Assembly (NCBI RefSeq): GCF_000002235.5 | Contig: NW_022145610.1 | Span: 435,271-499,270 of the forward strand | Length of the DNA: 64,000 nt | Direction of reading: 5' to 3' | DNA from: Strongylocentrotus purpuratus | Lineage: Eukaryota > Echinodermata > Echinoidea > Camarodonta > Strongylocentrotidae | In this document: in pieces, positions 11,724 through 22,490 of the stretch | Layout of the letters: each line of letters begins with the position of its first letter | Position numbering within the stretch: the stretch's first letter is position 1 | Program-made: the position numbers and the translations under genes | The notes under the pieces: generated by a model | What the model was told of the DNA's origin: nothing | The model's input: the letters and a program-made list of their open reading frames with translations, nothing else | Databases searched by the model: none

Positions 11724-12177
11724 TTTCAATTTGTTTAAACTATTAGTTTTTGCATACAAATGCTTTCATGACCCTTCTTATGTATGTGAACTTTTGTCAT
11801 TATATCGGCCTACTCGTACTTTAAGATCAAGCTCAAAATCATTATTCATTGTCCCTCCCACCTCAACAAAAAACATACGGGGAACGTTCTTTTACACACG
11901 CCTCCTCAGTTTTATGGAATTCACTTCTAGATTCCATGAGAAATCACAATAATTTAAACAAGTTTAAGGTTTCTCTTAAAAAATATTTATTCAATGTTAA
12001 AAGTGTACACCCATGAACTCAGCGTCCAACACTACATGTACTTCTTTGCTTCTAAGTGGATTTTCTAATTTGTATGACTTTTTCTTGCAATTCTTTCCTT
12101 TCTATTTGAAGCGCATAGGGACATGCTATCCTGTAATGTGTTATGCGCTATAAAAGAATTGAGTATTATTATTGTTA
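11724..12177 (+). mobile_element. 5'-truncated LINE 3' end in the satellite
   Basis: From the first bases the plus strand reads a CR1/jockey-type C-terminal protein segment with LVFAYKCFHDPSYVCELL, then YRPTRTLRSSSKSLFIVP, and a broken F-Y-x-R-L-x-S-F-M-E-F tail (11731-11952). This matches the conserved region near the end of such RT proteins. The 3' UTR ends in GTTATGCGCTATAAAAGAAT and an ATT-rich tail. TTCTC flanks both ends (11719-11723 and 12178-12182), a likely target-site duplication, and satellite sequence resumes at the far side. Strong 5' truncation is usual for LINE insertions. Confidence 0.8.
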
Positions 12178-12220
12178 TTCTCAGTCAGCTGTTACCCCTT
12201 ATCTTAAGAAGATGTGAACT

Positions 12221-12480
12221 TGTATGTTAAGAAGTGGGGATGCTGGGATATGGGTGCATGTAATTATTCTCAATGAAAACAACAATAAATGGAACCACTT
12301 CAATACATCACAGGAGTATCCAAGACAAGTAGAATATATTTTGCATTGTTTCTGTGCTTCATAAATCTATGTATCATTAAAATATCTTATTATCACAGTA
12401 ATATATACACCATTACTGTAGCCTGAAACTCTCACAGATTGCTACACAAATATTCTGGGTTAGAGAGTGTGGGAGGGGGT

Positions 12481-12514
<34 letters not shown>

Positions 12515-13063
12515 AGAGAGATGGGGAGGGGCAGGAGAGAGAGAGGGGGGGGGGGAGAGGAATATGATATATGAGAAGCAAAGGATAATGATAGAGGGAA
12601 AAGTGAATACTTCCAGTGCTTATTGATTGAATGAGTGAGTAATTGGACTTGTAGACTGTGAGTAAGACACTCACGCAATTAGATCAAAGGGATTCTATTT
12701 ATAAGCCTGTGGTAGCTAGGCTCATGTCTTTTCTCTTTAAAGCTAACAAGATGACAAGGCTTCCAGGTTTGCTCTGAACATTTACAAAATTCCTCTTTTT
12801 TCCCTGAGGCTCGTTCATCTTTGCTTCTGGAAATCATATTTTGAAGTGATATGCCAAGTTTAATATCTTCTGTTCAGAGCCAGCAGGGCATTAACACATT
12901 AGCAACTAGAGATTTTGTAAAAATGGCCTAATAGTCACTGGAAGATAAGCATAATATTATCATTCTGACATTGTTCCAAACTATGCAGAATCCTACTGTA
13001 GACATTGTAAGGATTATGCATGTATAACGTTATCACAGTAGACCCCATAGAACGGATTAATAA
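12221..13063. other. spacer with GA/G tract
   Basis: Contains a (GA)n tract at about 12484-12510 and a G-rich stretch to 12556. A half copy of foldback repeat B (TTCAGAGCCAGCAGGGCATT) lies near 12872. No gene is recognised. Confidence 0.5.
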
Positions 13064-13294
13064 TACATAATAATAATAATAATCTTTTAAAGTCCACTCC
13101 AAATTTTATTTTAGTTAAATTAGTTGAGTGGCAGCGCCAGATCGACGTTGCTCTATCCCTTATTGTTGAGCGCCAAACAAGGTAGCAGCCAACTCCTGTC
13201 TTTTAACGTCTTTTGGTATGACGCGGCCGGGGTTCGAACCCACGACCTCCAGGTAGTGAGGCGGACGCTCTACTGACTGACCCAACACACCGGT
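13064..13294 (-). mobile_element. tRNA-derived SINE (minus strand)
   Basis: On the minus strand the head carries a box A-like TCAGTCAGTAGAGCGTCCG and a box B GGGTTCGAACCCC, about 35 bases apart as in a tRNA. A non-tRNA body follows, ending in an (ATT)n tail (AAT repeats on plus at 13064-13082). Box A and box B are RNA polymerase III promoter elements. The head is decayed as a tRNA, so it is called a SINE rather than a tRNA gene. Confidence 0.75.
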
Positions 13295-14044
13295 GTATAC
13301 TACAGCGCCTTGATAACGGACAGGCGGTTTCGGGCAGTTCGATGAGTAAAAGGAGGTGCGGTTTAGTTGCTAAAGGGTTAATTAACTCTGTGTTAATGTG
13401 TGAATTAACACTTGTCTGGCTGTACGGTATCTGCTTTTGTTTTCTTGTAATTATCCCTTCCAGAAATACACTAAGAATTAAAAAATTTGAATACATGACA
13501 CCTAGTTCATGGTACCAAGGTCATTGCACTTATTTTACATTTAGTTTGCAAATGTCGTCAGAAACATTGATAAGCGTTACATTGTTTCACTTTCATAAAT
13601 TTTCCTGTCTACAACTGTGTCGATATTGTCATTTCCCCTCATGTTTGAAGCATTCCCCCTCCCCCTTTAAAAAAATATATATCACTGCGTATAAGATGGC
13701 AAGAAAATAGATTATGTGCAACCACATTCAGCATTGTTCTAAAGAATTTCGAAATTCTGGAAAAAAAATGTAAAAACACTTATACTCCCACTGATGAATA
13801 GTTTACAGTCCCTATCTACAGAGCTGGTTCTTCACTATATCATCTAATGGGGAAAATGTTACACAAGAATCTTTTTTCTTTCACCTGTTGTGATGTACAA
13901 ACAATACAATGGCAAATTATGAATTCCTAACATGATTTCTATGGGATATACAATAGGGCATTGAAGTTTCCCTTGAGTTGATTTTCTAAAGTAATTACAA
14001 TCGTGTTCATTGTTTTGAGTACCTTTCTATGAAGAGTCCTCAGG
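13295..14044. other. unannotated spacer
   Basis: A 122-residue open frame (13342-13710) crosses this region but shows no domain and lies next to a SINE, so it is not called. A palindromic GGTTAATTAACTCTGTGTTA at about 13376 recalls the centre of foldback repeat B. Confidence 0.4.
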
Positions 14045-14205
14045 TTATGTCAAGTGGAAAACACTCCATCCCTCGGATAGGATGTTAAATGGAGGCCCCG
14101 TGTACAGGAGAGTAGGGGGAAACCCCGGTGTAATGGTCCACCTGCACACCCCAATCAGGCCGGCATCTGCAAGAATCTTCAGTATTGAAGGAGGCAGATT
14201 ATCTT
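14045..14205 (+). mobile_element. SINE-like fragment ending in the GAA tract
   Basis: A GC-richer block with CCTCGGATAGGATGTTAAAT, GGAGGCCCCGTGTA and GGGGGAAACCCCGGTGTAAT. It differs sharply from its AT-rich surroundings. It leads directly into the trinucleotide tract, as a SINE body leads into its simple-repeat tail. The family was not resolved. Confidence 0.5.
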
Positions 14206-14883
14206 GAAGAAGAAGAAGAAGAAGAAGAAGAAGAAGAAGAAGAAGAAGAAGAAGAAGAAGAAGAAGAAGAAGAAGAAGAAGAAGAAGAAGAAGAAGAAGA
14301 AGAAGAAGAAGAAGAAGAAGAAGAAGAAGAAGAAGAAGAAGAAGAAGAAGAAGAAGAAGAAGAAGAAGAAGAAGAAGAAGAAGAAGAAGAAGAAGAAGAA
14401 GAAGAAGAAGAAGAAGAAGAAGAAGAAGAAGAAGAAGAAGAAGAAGAAGAAGAAGAAGAAGAAGAAGAAGAAGAAGAAGAAGAAGAAGAAGAAGAAGAAG
14501 AAGAAGAAGAAGAAGAAGAAGAAGAAGAAGAAGAAGAAGAAGAAGAAGAAGAAGAAGAAGAAGAAGAAGAAGAAGAAGAAGAAGAAGAAGAAGAAGAAGA
14601 AGAAGAAGAAGAAGAAGAAGAAGAAGAAGAAGAAGAAGAAGAAGAAGAAGAAGAAGAAGAAGAAGAAGAAGAAGAAGAAGAAGAAGAAGAAGAAGAAGAA
14701 GAAGAAGAAGAAGAAGAAGAAGAAGAAGAAGAAGAAGAAGAAGAAGAAGAAGAAGAAGAAGAAGAAGAAGAAGAAGAAGAAGAAGAAGAAGAAGAAGAAG
14801 AAGAAGAAGAAGAAGAAGAAGAAGAAGAAGAAGAAGAAGAAGAAGAAGAAGAAGAAGAAGAAGAAGAAGAAGAAGAAGAAGAA
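14206..14883 (+). repeat. perfect (GAA)226 trinucleotide tract
   Basis: 678 uninterrupted bases of GAA without a single change. The reading frames it creates (poly-Glu, poly-Lys, poly-Leu on the complement) are by-products, not genes. GAA/TTC tracts of this length are known to form triplex DNA and to be unstable. The exact count may partly reflect assembly. Confidence 0.98.
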
Positions 14884-14889
14884 AGGATC

Positions 14890-15172
14890 TTTTAGAGGTC
14901 ACCTTTACAATGAAAGTTAGGACTGTGGTTAATGGTTTTGAATCCCGCTGTGGCGCTAGAGTCCTTTGGTAAGACATTAATCCACATTTCCCACTCTCCA
15001 CATGGATGGAACTGTGTACCTGGCAATCGCTGGGGCAATAATAATTGCAAGGCTTTCAGGAAGTACATCATTGATGCTGATGGGGCTTGCCTTGGTATTG
15101 CCAGATTCCGGCTTTCGGTTCATTCTTACGATGTACTCTGATGAGTGCAAGACAACGCGCTCGGAGCCCCAA
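14890..15172 (+). mobile_element. tRNA-derived SINE, family A-like, plus strand
   Basis: GGTTTTGAATCCC is a box B-like motif. It is followed by the body GTCCTTTGGTAAGACATTAA, then CACATTTCCCACTCTCCAC and TACCTGGCAATCGC. The same body order occurs inverted at 28321, 43530 and 55137. The right boundary is uncertain and a second, unrelated segment may follow from about 15060. Confidence 0.65.
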
Positions 15173-15660
15173 TGAATAATTCATTTTCTGTTTGATAACA
15201 ATCACAAAGGGGACTTGTACATTTGCAGGAAGTAATATATAAAAGATTGATATCATCTAAATCTATCTGTATAATCAGTCGGTAGTTGCTGAAGCTGAAA
15301 AGCAAAACAAAAAGAAAAATCAGGAAAAAGTAGAAAGGGGTAGGGGAATATAAATTAGTCTTTTTCCTTGTTGAAAAAATGGGGGAAAATTAACCTTTTT
15401 TTAGGGGGGGGGGGCCGGGTCAGCCATCTTTAAATACAACTTGACACGCCCCCCCCCCTTCCCTCTCTCTTTCGAGCCCTCTCTTTTTCCAGCCCTTCTT
15501 AACGCTTTCACTTGGAGGGGGTGGGGGCACTTAGCATGAAACAGGAGAGAGGGGATATGATGGGGGTATTTGTCCCCCCCCCACATTCAATTGTATGATA
15601 CATATTGGCAACTGTTCTTACTCTTTCTCCCTATCTCCTCGTTTGTGTGTGTGTGTGTGT

Positions 15661-15694
<34 letters not shown>

Positions 15695-18046
15695 TTGTTT
15701 ACTATCGTTTCCAAACCTGTATGTAGTAGGTCTTTTAACAAGCCAAGCTAATCTGGTCCTAAATTGCTAGTGTTAGCTTGTAATTTTCTTCCAACCCAAA
15801 GTTAATTTATTTAAACAATAGTTAGAAGTATACTAGCTTGGATATCTTGATGCAGTGAAGTGATCTATTTGTATCAGGGATACCTGAATTCAGGCCCTGG
15901 CAATTTATTTTCAGACCATATTTTAGACTTTTTTGTGTACAAAATAGCTAATTCTAGGTGATTTTCACTTTCAGGCCCTGTGATCAATTCTAACTGGCAT
16001 CCCAGTTGTATCAAATTTCTAGAGATGGTCGTCCCCCCCCCCCCCCCTGAAAGTCTGGACCAAGCTCTTAGAAGTGACAGGGTAGCAACAGCAATCTAGC
16101 TGAAATATTAGCTGATGACGATGGAAAATGTATTGAAAGTTTGAGAGTAGATTGCCCCCACATTCATTACATATCAATCATTTCAGAATGTACAGAGACC
16201 TTGGCAGAAGCCTTACATAAGCAGATCCTGCCATGAATATGATTCAATTTACAAAATTTAAACATAATTACAGCTATACTCAACGGTAAACTTTCTAGAA
16301 AAAAATCTTACTCTGTGTGGATGAACTCGTACAGAAACTCTTCATACAGCGGAAGTATCAGAAGGGTCACATTTTTATCAATAAATTTGGTTTCATAATT
16401 TTCATATTCATAAAGGTAAGATTAGGTCCAAACAAAGTTTGACATTATCTGAATAAGCAAAGCAAAAACGAATAACGCAAGAGTTTAAAATCAATATATT
16501 TTTGTGATTGGGGCTTTAGGAGTGATGAAACGTCCCCCAAGGGGCGGAGCCAAATATGCTTGGACTGAATGGTGACGCTGCAGCTTATATGCAAATGATG
16601 CAATCCGCGCATGCTACCTTGTTGTTTATATACTGCTTTATTTGTCTATGCTCGAAACAGACGATTTTCAGCATAAGGCCATTAATGTTGGCTTGACCAG
16701 GTTGAGTGGATTAATAGTTGCCCTAAGAGGTTAATGAGCTACAATGACTCAGACTAGACACATGCAGGTTTCCTTCTGAATGCTAGAAACCCTACTAGGG
16801 GGAACCATGTTTTTATCATCTCATCATCCTCATTTCTAGTCACCTGTCTGTGTTCTTGCTCTTCAATAGTATGCTTGCCAAAATTATCAGCGTTCATAAT
16901 TCACTTATTTTAGAAAATAATGTTGAGGTAAACCGTAAAACAATTGCACTTTATTGATAGTCACTAAAAATAGATGCATTCCCATTAGATTTAGAAAGAA
17001 AGAGAGAGAGATATATAGAGGAGAAAAAAGAAAGTAAGAAAGGGGGCATTGATACGAGTGAATAGAGGCACTGGAAAGGGTGAGATATAAAAGAAGGACA
17101 TGATTCATATAATAAAATTGCAGCCCCCAGCTAACAATCAAGCTTCTTACTATACACATGAAAGCAGGATATGAACAATGTATTCATCAAGGAAGAGAAA
17201 ACTTAGAAGATATCACAGCATCAAGGTTCCTGTTTTCTTAATTATGACAAAGAATGGATTCTTTGTAGCTAGGCCTCAGTTGTATATCTGATTCATAGAT
17301 GACTACTTGCCAGCCAAATTGCTTGACATTGGTCCAAAATTAACACTCATTCTTCCTTGTAGCTCTCATTTGTTCTGTCTCTCATTTCCTTTACTTCCTC
17401 CATTGTATCTGTGTTATTAACAGACATCCCTCTTTTCTATCCTTGACTGTCTCTTTCTCTTTCTTCCCATTCCCTCCTGATCAACAATTCCCTTCATTAC
17501 TCCTGAATGCTTTCATACAATCACATCTTCACCTTGTATTTTCTCTCCACCACTTTATTGCCTTTATTATGTGAGTCCCTGCAGGTTGCATTCTCAATTA
17601 GTTTACCCGTCAGATCAATGTCTGTATTTCATCATTAGGCAGATACAGGTAATATGTTGATTTTTATGACAAAGTGAAAATGCTTTGAGTTTTTTTTTTA
17701 AAATTACACTTACTTTTTTCATTTACATCTTCACACCAACAGTGTGCTGTGTCGTATGTCCTACATCTTTTCCAACTAAAAAGTAAATGAATATTTACTG
17801 AGAAACCAGCCCATACTGAAGACAAAAGGCAAATAAAATTTCCAACAAAATGACTATTTTTTTTTGGGGGGGGGGGGAAGAGAATTTTACTTCTTTTACT
17901 TTTCATTTGTGAGACAAATATTGTGATAAGTATTTATAAATTCATTTCAAGAACAATTTACACAAAGTTTTTTTTTCTTGGACATTGGGACATTTAGAAA
18001 TCATTAATCAAAATTTGTTAGATAATAATTCATTACTATTTAACAT
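15173..18046. other. spacer with simple repeats
   Basis: Contains poly-G at 15405, poly-C at 15450 and 15574, a (GT)n(CT)n tract at about 15642-15693, poly-C at 16033-16047, a pyrimidine-rich stretch at 17360-17480 and T/G tracts at 17850-17878. A cluster of promoter-like motifs is at 16530-16640 (see findings). No exon is recognised. Confidence 0.5.
15642..15693 (+). repeat. (GT)n(CT)n compound microsatellite
   Basis: About ten GT units pass directly into about fifteen CT units. Confidence 0.9.
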
Positions 18047-18048
18047 TA

Positions 18049-18192
18049 GGGACTTTTCGATTTGAACGACTAGAACGTGGACTGCAACGTGTGACATCCT
18101 TTTAAGGCATTGCCAGTGCCTTAGAAGGACGTCACATGTGACTGCCAGTGCCTTAAAAGGAAGTCATACGTCCACGCAAATCAAAAAGTCCC
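18049..18192. mobile_element. 144-bp MITE, TA-flanked
   Basis: Ends GGGACTTTTCGATTTG and CAAATCAAAAAGTCCC are inverted repeats with one mismatch, flanked by TA on both sides. The interior contains repeated CAGTGCCTTA.AAGGA and CACGTG-like blocks in both orientations, so much of the element can fold back. Probably a Tc1/mariner-type non-autonomous element. Confidence 0.85.
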
Positions 18193-19154
18193 TATTGTAT
18201 CAGCTGTGTGAACACTTTTACATTTTTTCATTGGATAACACACAAGTCTACTAAATATTGTATTATTAAGTTCTTCTTTGGTTCACTTTCTTTGTTTCTC
18301 TTTGAGCTATTGAGGAAGCCTGTTGAAGCCTCTTTTGAATGAGAGAGCTGAGAGGGTGGATTGTAAGGGATTAATATGGATTCAGAGGATGAGACTAACA
18401 TGTCAAGGACACACACTATCATGATAGACAGGTACCTACTCTAGACTCTTACAATACCCACCATTACCATGATCAGCGTGTTTCACAATGTCTTGATGGT
18501 ACTTTAAAGCCCCACTGTCCTACTTGTAGCTACTTGCTCCCTCTATATAGAAAACTTCCCCAATCGGTGCCTGTTGGTCCCCCATGATCCTCTTTTTCTT
18601 ATGTTAGTTGAGAGCTGAGTTAATGAAAAAGCCACCTGTCAGTGACCTCGCTGTGTGGTCTAATCTCTTCTGGCCCAGTAGTAATGACGGTCTTTAAAGT
18701 ACTTTGGACAAAATTTAGTGTGGCTTTAGAGTCAACAGCTGATATTCCAGCATGTTTATGTCTGATACCCATTTACTAAACCTGGTGAGAGATATATACA
18801 ACTGTAAATACAATTTATTATTTAAGGAGGTATGCAAGAATCAGGGATTGGAACCCCCAAGATCTTGGCAGAGGGTCAAAAGAATAAACCACTACACCCC
18901 AGTACTACCTCTGTGATGTGTTAACAGAATCCAGTCTGCCTTGGTGGAAATGAGAGGAATGAGTAGGATAGGGAAGGGGGAGTGGTAAACATAGAGGAGG
19001 ATACAGCATGCTGTCTAGTCTAAGACATTGTCATTGTTTTAAAGGAGATAAACGGTAGTAAGTAATGACTTCCAGGCGGCACACCGCATATTCATTACCT
19101 GTCTTCCTGCTACTGGTAAGTCATCATATGAGGCTCTTAGAAAGGAGCCTTAAC
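18193..19154. other. unannotated spacer
   Basis: AT-rich sequence with no recognised gene or element. Confidence 0.4.
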
Positions 19155-19389
19155 ATATGCCATCTATACATAGAGACAGGGCTATCCCAGATCCGTCTCT
19201 CTCTTTACTCGGTAATCATGGAGAGCTGAGAGAGAGATGGGGGGGGGGGGGGGGTAGGAGGGGAAGGAGCTTTCCCAGATCCGTCTCTCTCTCTTTACCC
19301 TGTAATATCAGAGAGGGGGGGGGGGTTCTCAGATGCTACTCTGTACATTGAGGGGGGGATATCCCAGCAGACTGTCTCTTTACTCTGTA

Positions 19390-19431
<42 letters not shown>

Positions 19432-19760
19432 ACTTTCTCAGATGCTACTCTGTACATTGAGGGGGGGGGGGATATCCCAGCAGACTGTCTCTCTCTTTAC
19501 TCTGTAATATCAGAGAGAGAGAGGGGGGGGGGGGGGGCTCTCAGATGCTACTCTGTACATTGAGGGGGATATCCCAGACTGTCTCTCTCTCTCTCTTTAC
19601 TCTGTAATATCAGAGAGAGGGGAGGGGTGCTTTATCAGATGCTACTCTGTACATTGAGAGGGGATATCCCAGACTGTCTTTCTCTTTACTCTGTAATATC
19701 AGAGAGAGAGGGGGGGGGGGGGCTTTCTCAGATGCTACTCTGTAAATTGAGAAGAGGCTA
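19155..19760 (+). repeat. minisatellite with embedded (GA)n and poly-G
   Basis: About six units of roughly 91-108 bp. The landmark CAGATGCTACTCTGTACATT recurs at about 19331, 19439, 19544, 19637 and 19728. Each unit then has a G run, GATATCCCAG, a CT run, TTTACTCTGTAATATCAG, a GA run and another G run. Unit length changes mainly through the internal homopolymer and dinucleotide tracts. Confidence 0.9.
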
Positions 19761-20404
19761 ATCAGCCCTTTTCTTTGCTACTTAACACTAGATATATAGA
19801 AAAATAGAGAGAGAAAAACAAGGAGAGAAGAAAGAGGATCTAATCTGCACCCCTTCCTTTCCAAAACCAAAGAGATAGGGCTATACTAGGGGTTTTCATT
19901 CTCTACTTATTTGAAGAAAAGGAGGAGGTTATATCTCTGTAACCCCCCCCCCCCCTCTCCCTCTCACTTTCTTTTAGAAGTGTCAATGACCATGAACTGG
20001 AACAGTCTAGCTTATGTATCATATCTGAGAGAGCCAAGAACAATGCTTCTCTTTTTTTTTAACCTCATTTCCAAGCTCAATTTCCGTTTGTGCAATATGT
20101 TTAAGGAATGAATGGTTTAAATAGATGGGAGTAGGCCATGGTTTCCTGAATATTCTCCTCTATTTCGTATTTATGTTCCAATCGCCAGGTACATGAGTAT
20201 GATACTTCTGTCTCCAAGGTAATTCAGTCTCTCATATAGTTTCAATTTCTCCTCACTGCATTTTGCTGCTACATCTCATATATATTATATATTTCTAAAT
20301 AGCTTTGTGAAACCTATTTTTTTAGGAGGAAAGAAATTGTTAAATATTGCCAACAGTTTCATTTTCTCCTCAACATTTTGCAGGTAAATGCCTGTGAAAT
20401 GTGT
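19761..20404. other. unannotated spacer
   Basis: Purine-rich then AT-rich sequence with a poly-C run near 19940. No gene is recognised. Confidence 0.4.
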
Positions 20405-21107
20405 GTATCTTCCTGACCAGACTGTAGTCGAAGGCATGGCTCTAGTGTGAGTGTGACTATTGTCTGGTGATCTTGTATCTTCCTGACCAGGGACTGGAGA
20501 GGCATGGCTCTAGTGTGAGTGTGACTATTGTCTGGTGATCTTGTATCTTCCTGACCAGGGACTGTAGTCTAAGGCATGGCTCTAGTGTGAGTGAGACTAT
20601 TGTCTGGTGATCTTGTATCCTCCTGACAAGACTGTAGTCTAAGGCATGGCTCTAGTGTGAGTGTGACTATTGTCTGGTGATCTTGTATCTTCCTGACCAG
20701 GGACTGGAGAGGCATGGCTCTAGTGTGAGTGTGACTATTGTCTGGTGATCTTGTATCTTCCTGACCAGGGACTGTAGTCTAAGGCATGGCTCTAGTGTGA
20801 GTGTGACTATTGTCTGGTGATCTTGTATCTTCCTGACCAGACTGTAGTGTAAGGCATGGCTCTAGTGTGAGTGTGACTATTGTCTGGTGATCTTGTATCT
20901 TCCTGACCAGACTGTAGTGTAAGGCATGGCTCTAGTGTGAGTGTGACTATTGTCTGGTGATCTTGTATCTTCCTGACCAGACTGTAGTCTAAGGCATGGC
21001 TCTAGTGTGAGTGTGACTATTGTCTGGTGATCTTGTATCTTCCTGACCAGATTGTAGTCTAAGGCATGGCTCTAGTGTGAGTGAGACTATTGTCTGGTGA
21101 TCTTGTC
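20405..21107 (+). repeat. 70-bp minisatellite with higher-order pattern
   Basis: Ten units containing GGCATGGCTCTAGTGTGAGT and TGTCTGGTGATCTTGTATC. Successive GGCATGG landmarks at 20433, 20501, 20573, 20643, 20711, 20783, 20853, 20923, 20993 and 21063 give spacings of 68, 72, 70, 68, 72, 70, 70, 70 and 70. The 68/72/70 trio is repeated. Confidence 0.95.
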
Positions 21108-21204
21108 ATAAACACCTGTCTTCCTTCTCTTCCTGTGAATCAAGCCTTCCTCTTCATCATAACCATGTCCCACAATAAGAAAGCAATTAACACATGGAAA
21201 GTAT

Positions 21205-21728
21205 TCCAAAATCACAGTGTGGTTCATTTAGTGCACAAAATCTGATCACACTTACCACAGTGTGGTGCATTTAGTGCATAAAGTCCGATCACACTGACCA
21301 CAGTGTGGTGCATTTAGTGCATCAGGTCTGATCACACAGTGTGGTGCATTTGGTGCGTCAGGTCCGATCACACTGACCACAGTGTGGTGCATTTGGTGCA
21401 TCAGTTCCTATCACACTGACCACAGTGTGGTGCATTTAGTTGATCAGGTCCGATCACACTGACCACAGTGTGGTGCATTTAGTTGATCAGGTCCTACCAC
21501 ACTGACCACAGTGTGGTGCATTTAGTTGATCAGGTCCTACCACACTGACCACAGTGTGGTGCATTTAGTTGATCAGGTCCGATCACACTGACCGCAGTGT
21601 GGTGCATTTGGTGCATCAGTTCCGATCACACTGACCACAGTGTGGTGCATTTAGTTGATCAGGTCTGATCACACTGACCACAGTGTGGTGCATTTAGTTG
21701 ATCAGGTCTGATCACACTGACCATTTAA
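21205..21728 (+). repeat. 43-bp minisatellite
   Basis: About twelve units of ACCACAGTGTGGTGCATTTA followed by a GATCAGGTCCGATCACACTG-type half. Landmark spacing is 43 bp except one 36-bp unit near 21299-21335. Each unit contains the dyad ACCACAGTGTGGT. Confidence 0.95.
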
Positions 21729-22150
21729 CCAGACACATGCTCCGCTGACATTTACTCCGCAAAACGCGACAATTGCTTCGCCGACAGTTGCTCTGCCGAC
21801 ATTTGCTTCGCCTGAAGCACAACTTGCTCTGGTGACATTTGCTTCGCCGACAATTGCTCCGCTGACATTTGCTCCGCTCAAAAATTGCCCCGTAAAATAC
21901 AAAGGCTACTACAACAATTGTTGCTCCTCCCCAAAAATACCCCGTAAAAGACAATGCTCCGCCGACAATAAAATTACTCTCTGATCCAAAAGTGCGGCCT
22001 CGTGGAAGACATGAATGCTCCTATGGCAATTAGTGCAATAAATGCTCAGCCATTTTTTTCTATTCCCCATAATGTTTGATTAAAGAAAAAAAAATCAAGT
22101 TATAGCTCCTTATGCAAGTTCTCCGGCGAAATATAATTACTCCGCTCAAA
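21729..22150 (-). repeat. 15-bp-period degenerate repeat
   Basis: On the minus strand, units such as GGAGCAAATGTCAGC, GGAGCAATTGTCGGC and GAAGCAAATGTCACC follow one another with changes, at best between 21735 and 21900. Weaker CTCCGCTC-type traces run to about 22150. The 15-base period gives a five-residue pattern in any frame, but no conserved gene context was seen. Confidence 0.7.
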
Positions 22151-22490
22151 ATCTGTTTCATGTATTACTCATTAGCTGATCCCAAGTTCAATGCTATCTC
22201 TCTCTCTCTCTCTCTCTTGCTCCTCCTTTTTACACCCTTTTCTTGTCTTCTTAGCTCTTTTCTTTCCTCTCATGCTATTAGTCTTCTTTCATTTTCATCA
22301 CTTCTTCTCTTCCACCCCTCTCCAGTTCTATTTCTCTCGTGAAATTGTAACGTAATGTAGTACATGTAGTACATTCTTGTTTAGAATAGTATTTTCAATA
22401 ATATCCAGTCCGTTTTCTATAGGTTTCTTTCCTTCATTGTATGTAGCTTGACTATATATATTAGTGTGTAAAACACCCCGACTCATTCCA
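22151..22490. other. spacer with (CT)n
   Basis: A CT tract at 22197-22217 is followed by pyrimidine-rich sequence to about 22335. Nothing coding is recognised. Confidence 0.45.

Larger units (their letters stand above)
9365..12220. repeat. 67-bp satellite, interrupted by insertions
   Basis: Tandem units around TTAGCTCTCAGCTGTATTTT, ACAGTTGGTTGTTCCCCTGA and CTTTATAAGATGATTG. Starts of the GTGCCC landmark at 9365, 9433, 9500, 9567 and 9634 give a period of 67-68 bp. The middle copies are almost identical and the outer ones diverged. The array is split by a transposon nest (9682-11485) and by a LINE 3' end (11724-12177). Satellite sequence resumes exactly on the far side of each. Confidence 0.9.

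Noticed and set aside
14045..15001. Open frames of poly-Leu, poly-Glu and poly-Lys
   Set aside because: They are translations of the pure GAA tract and carry no other information.
20405..21728. CRISPR array
   Set aside because: Units are contiguous tandem repeats without unique spacers, in a eukaryotic context.
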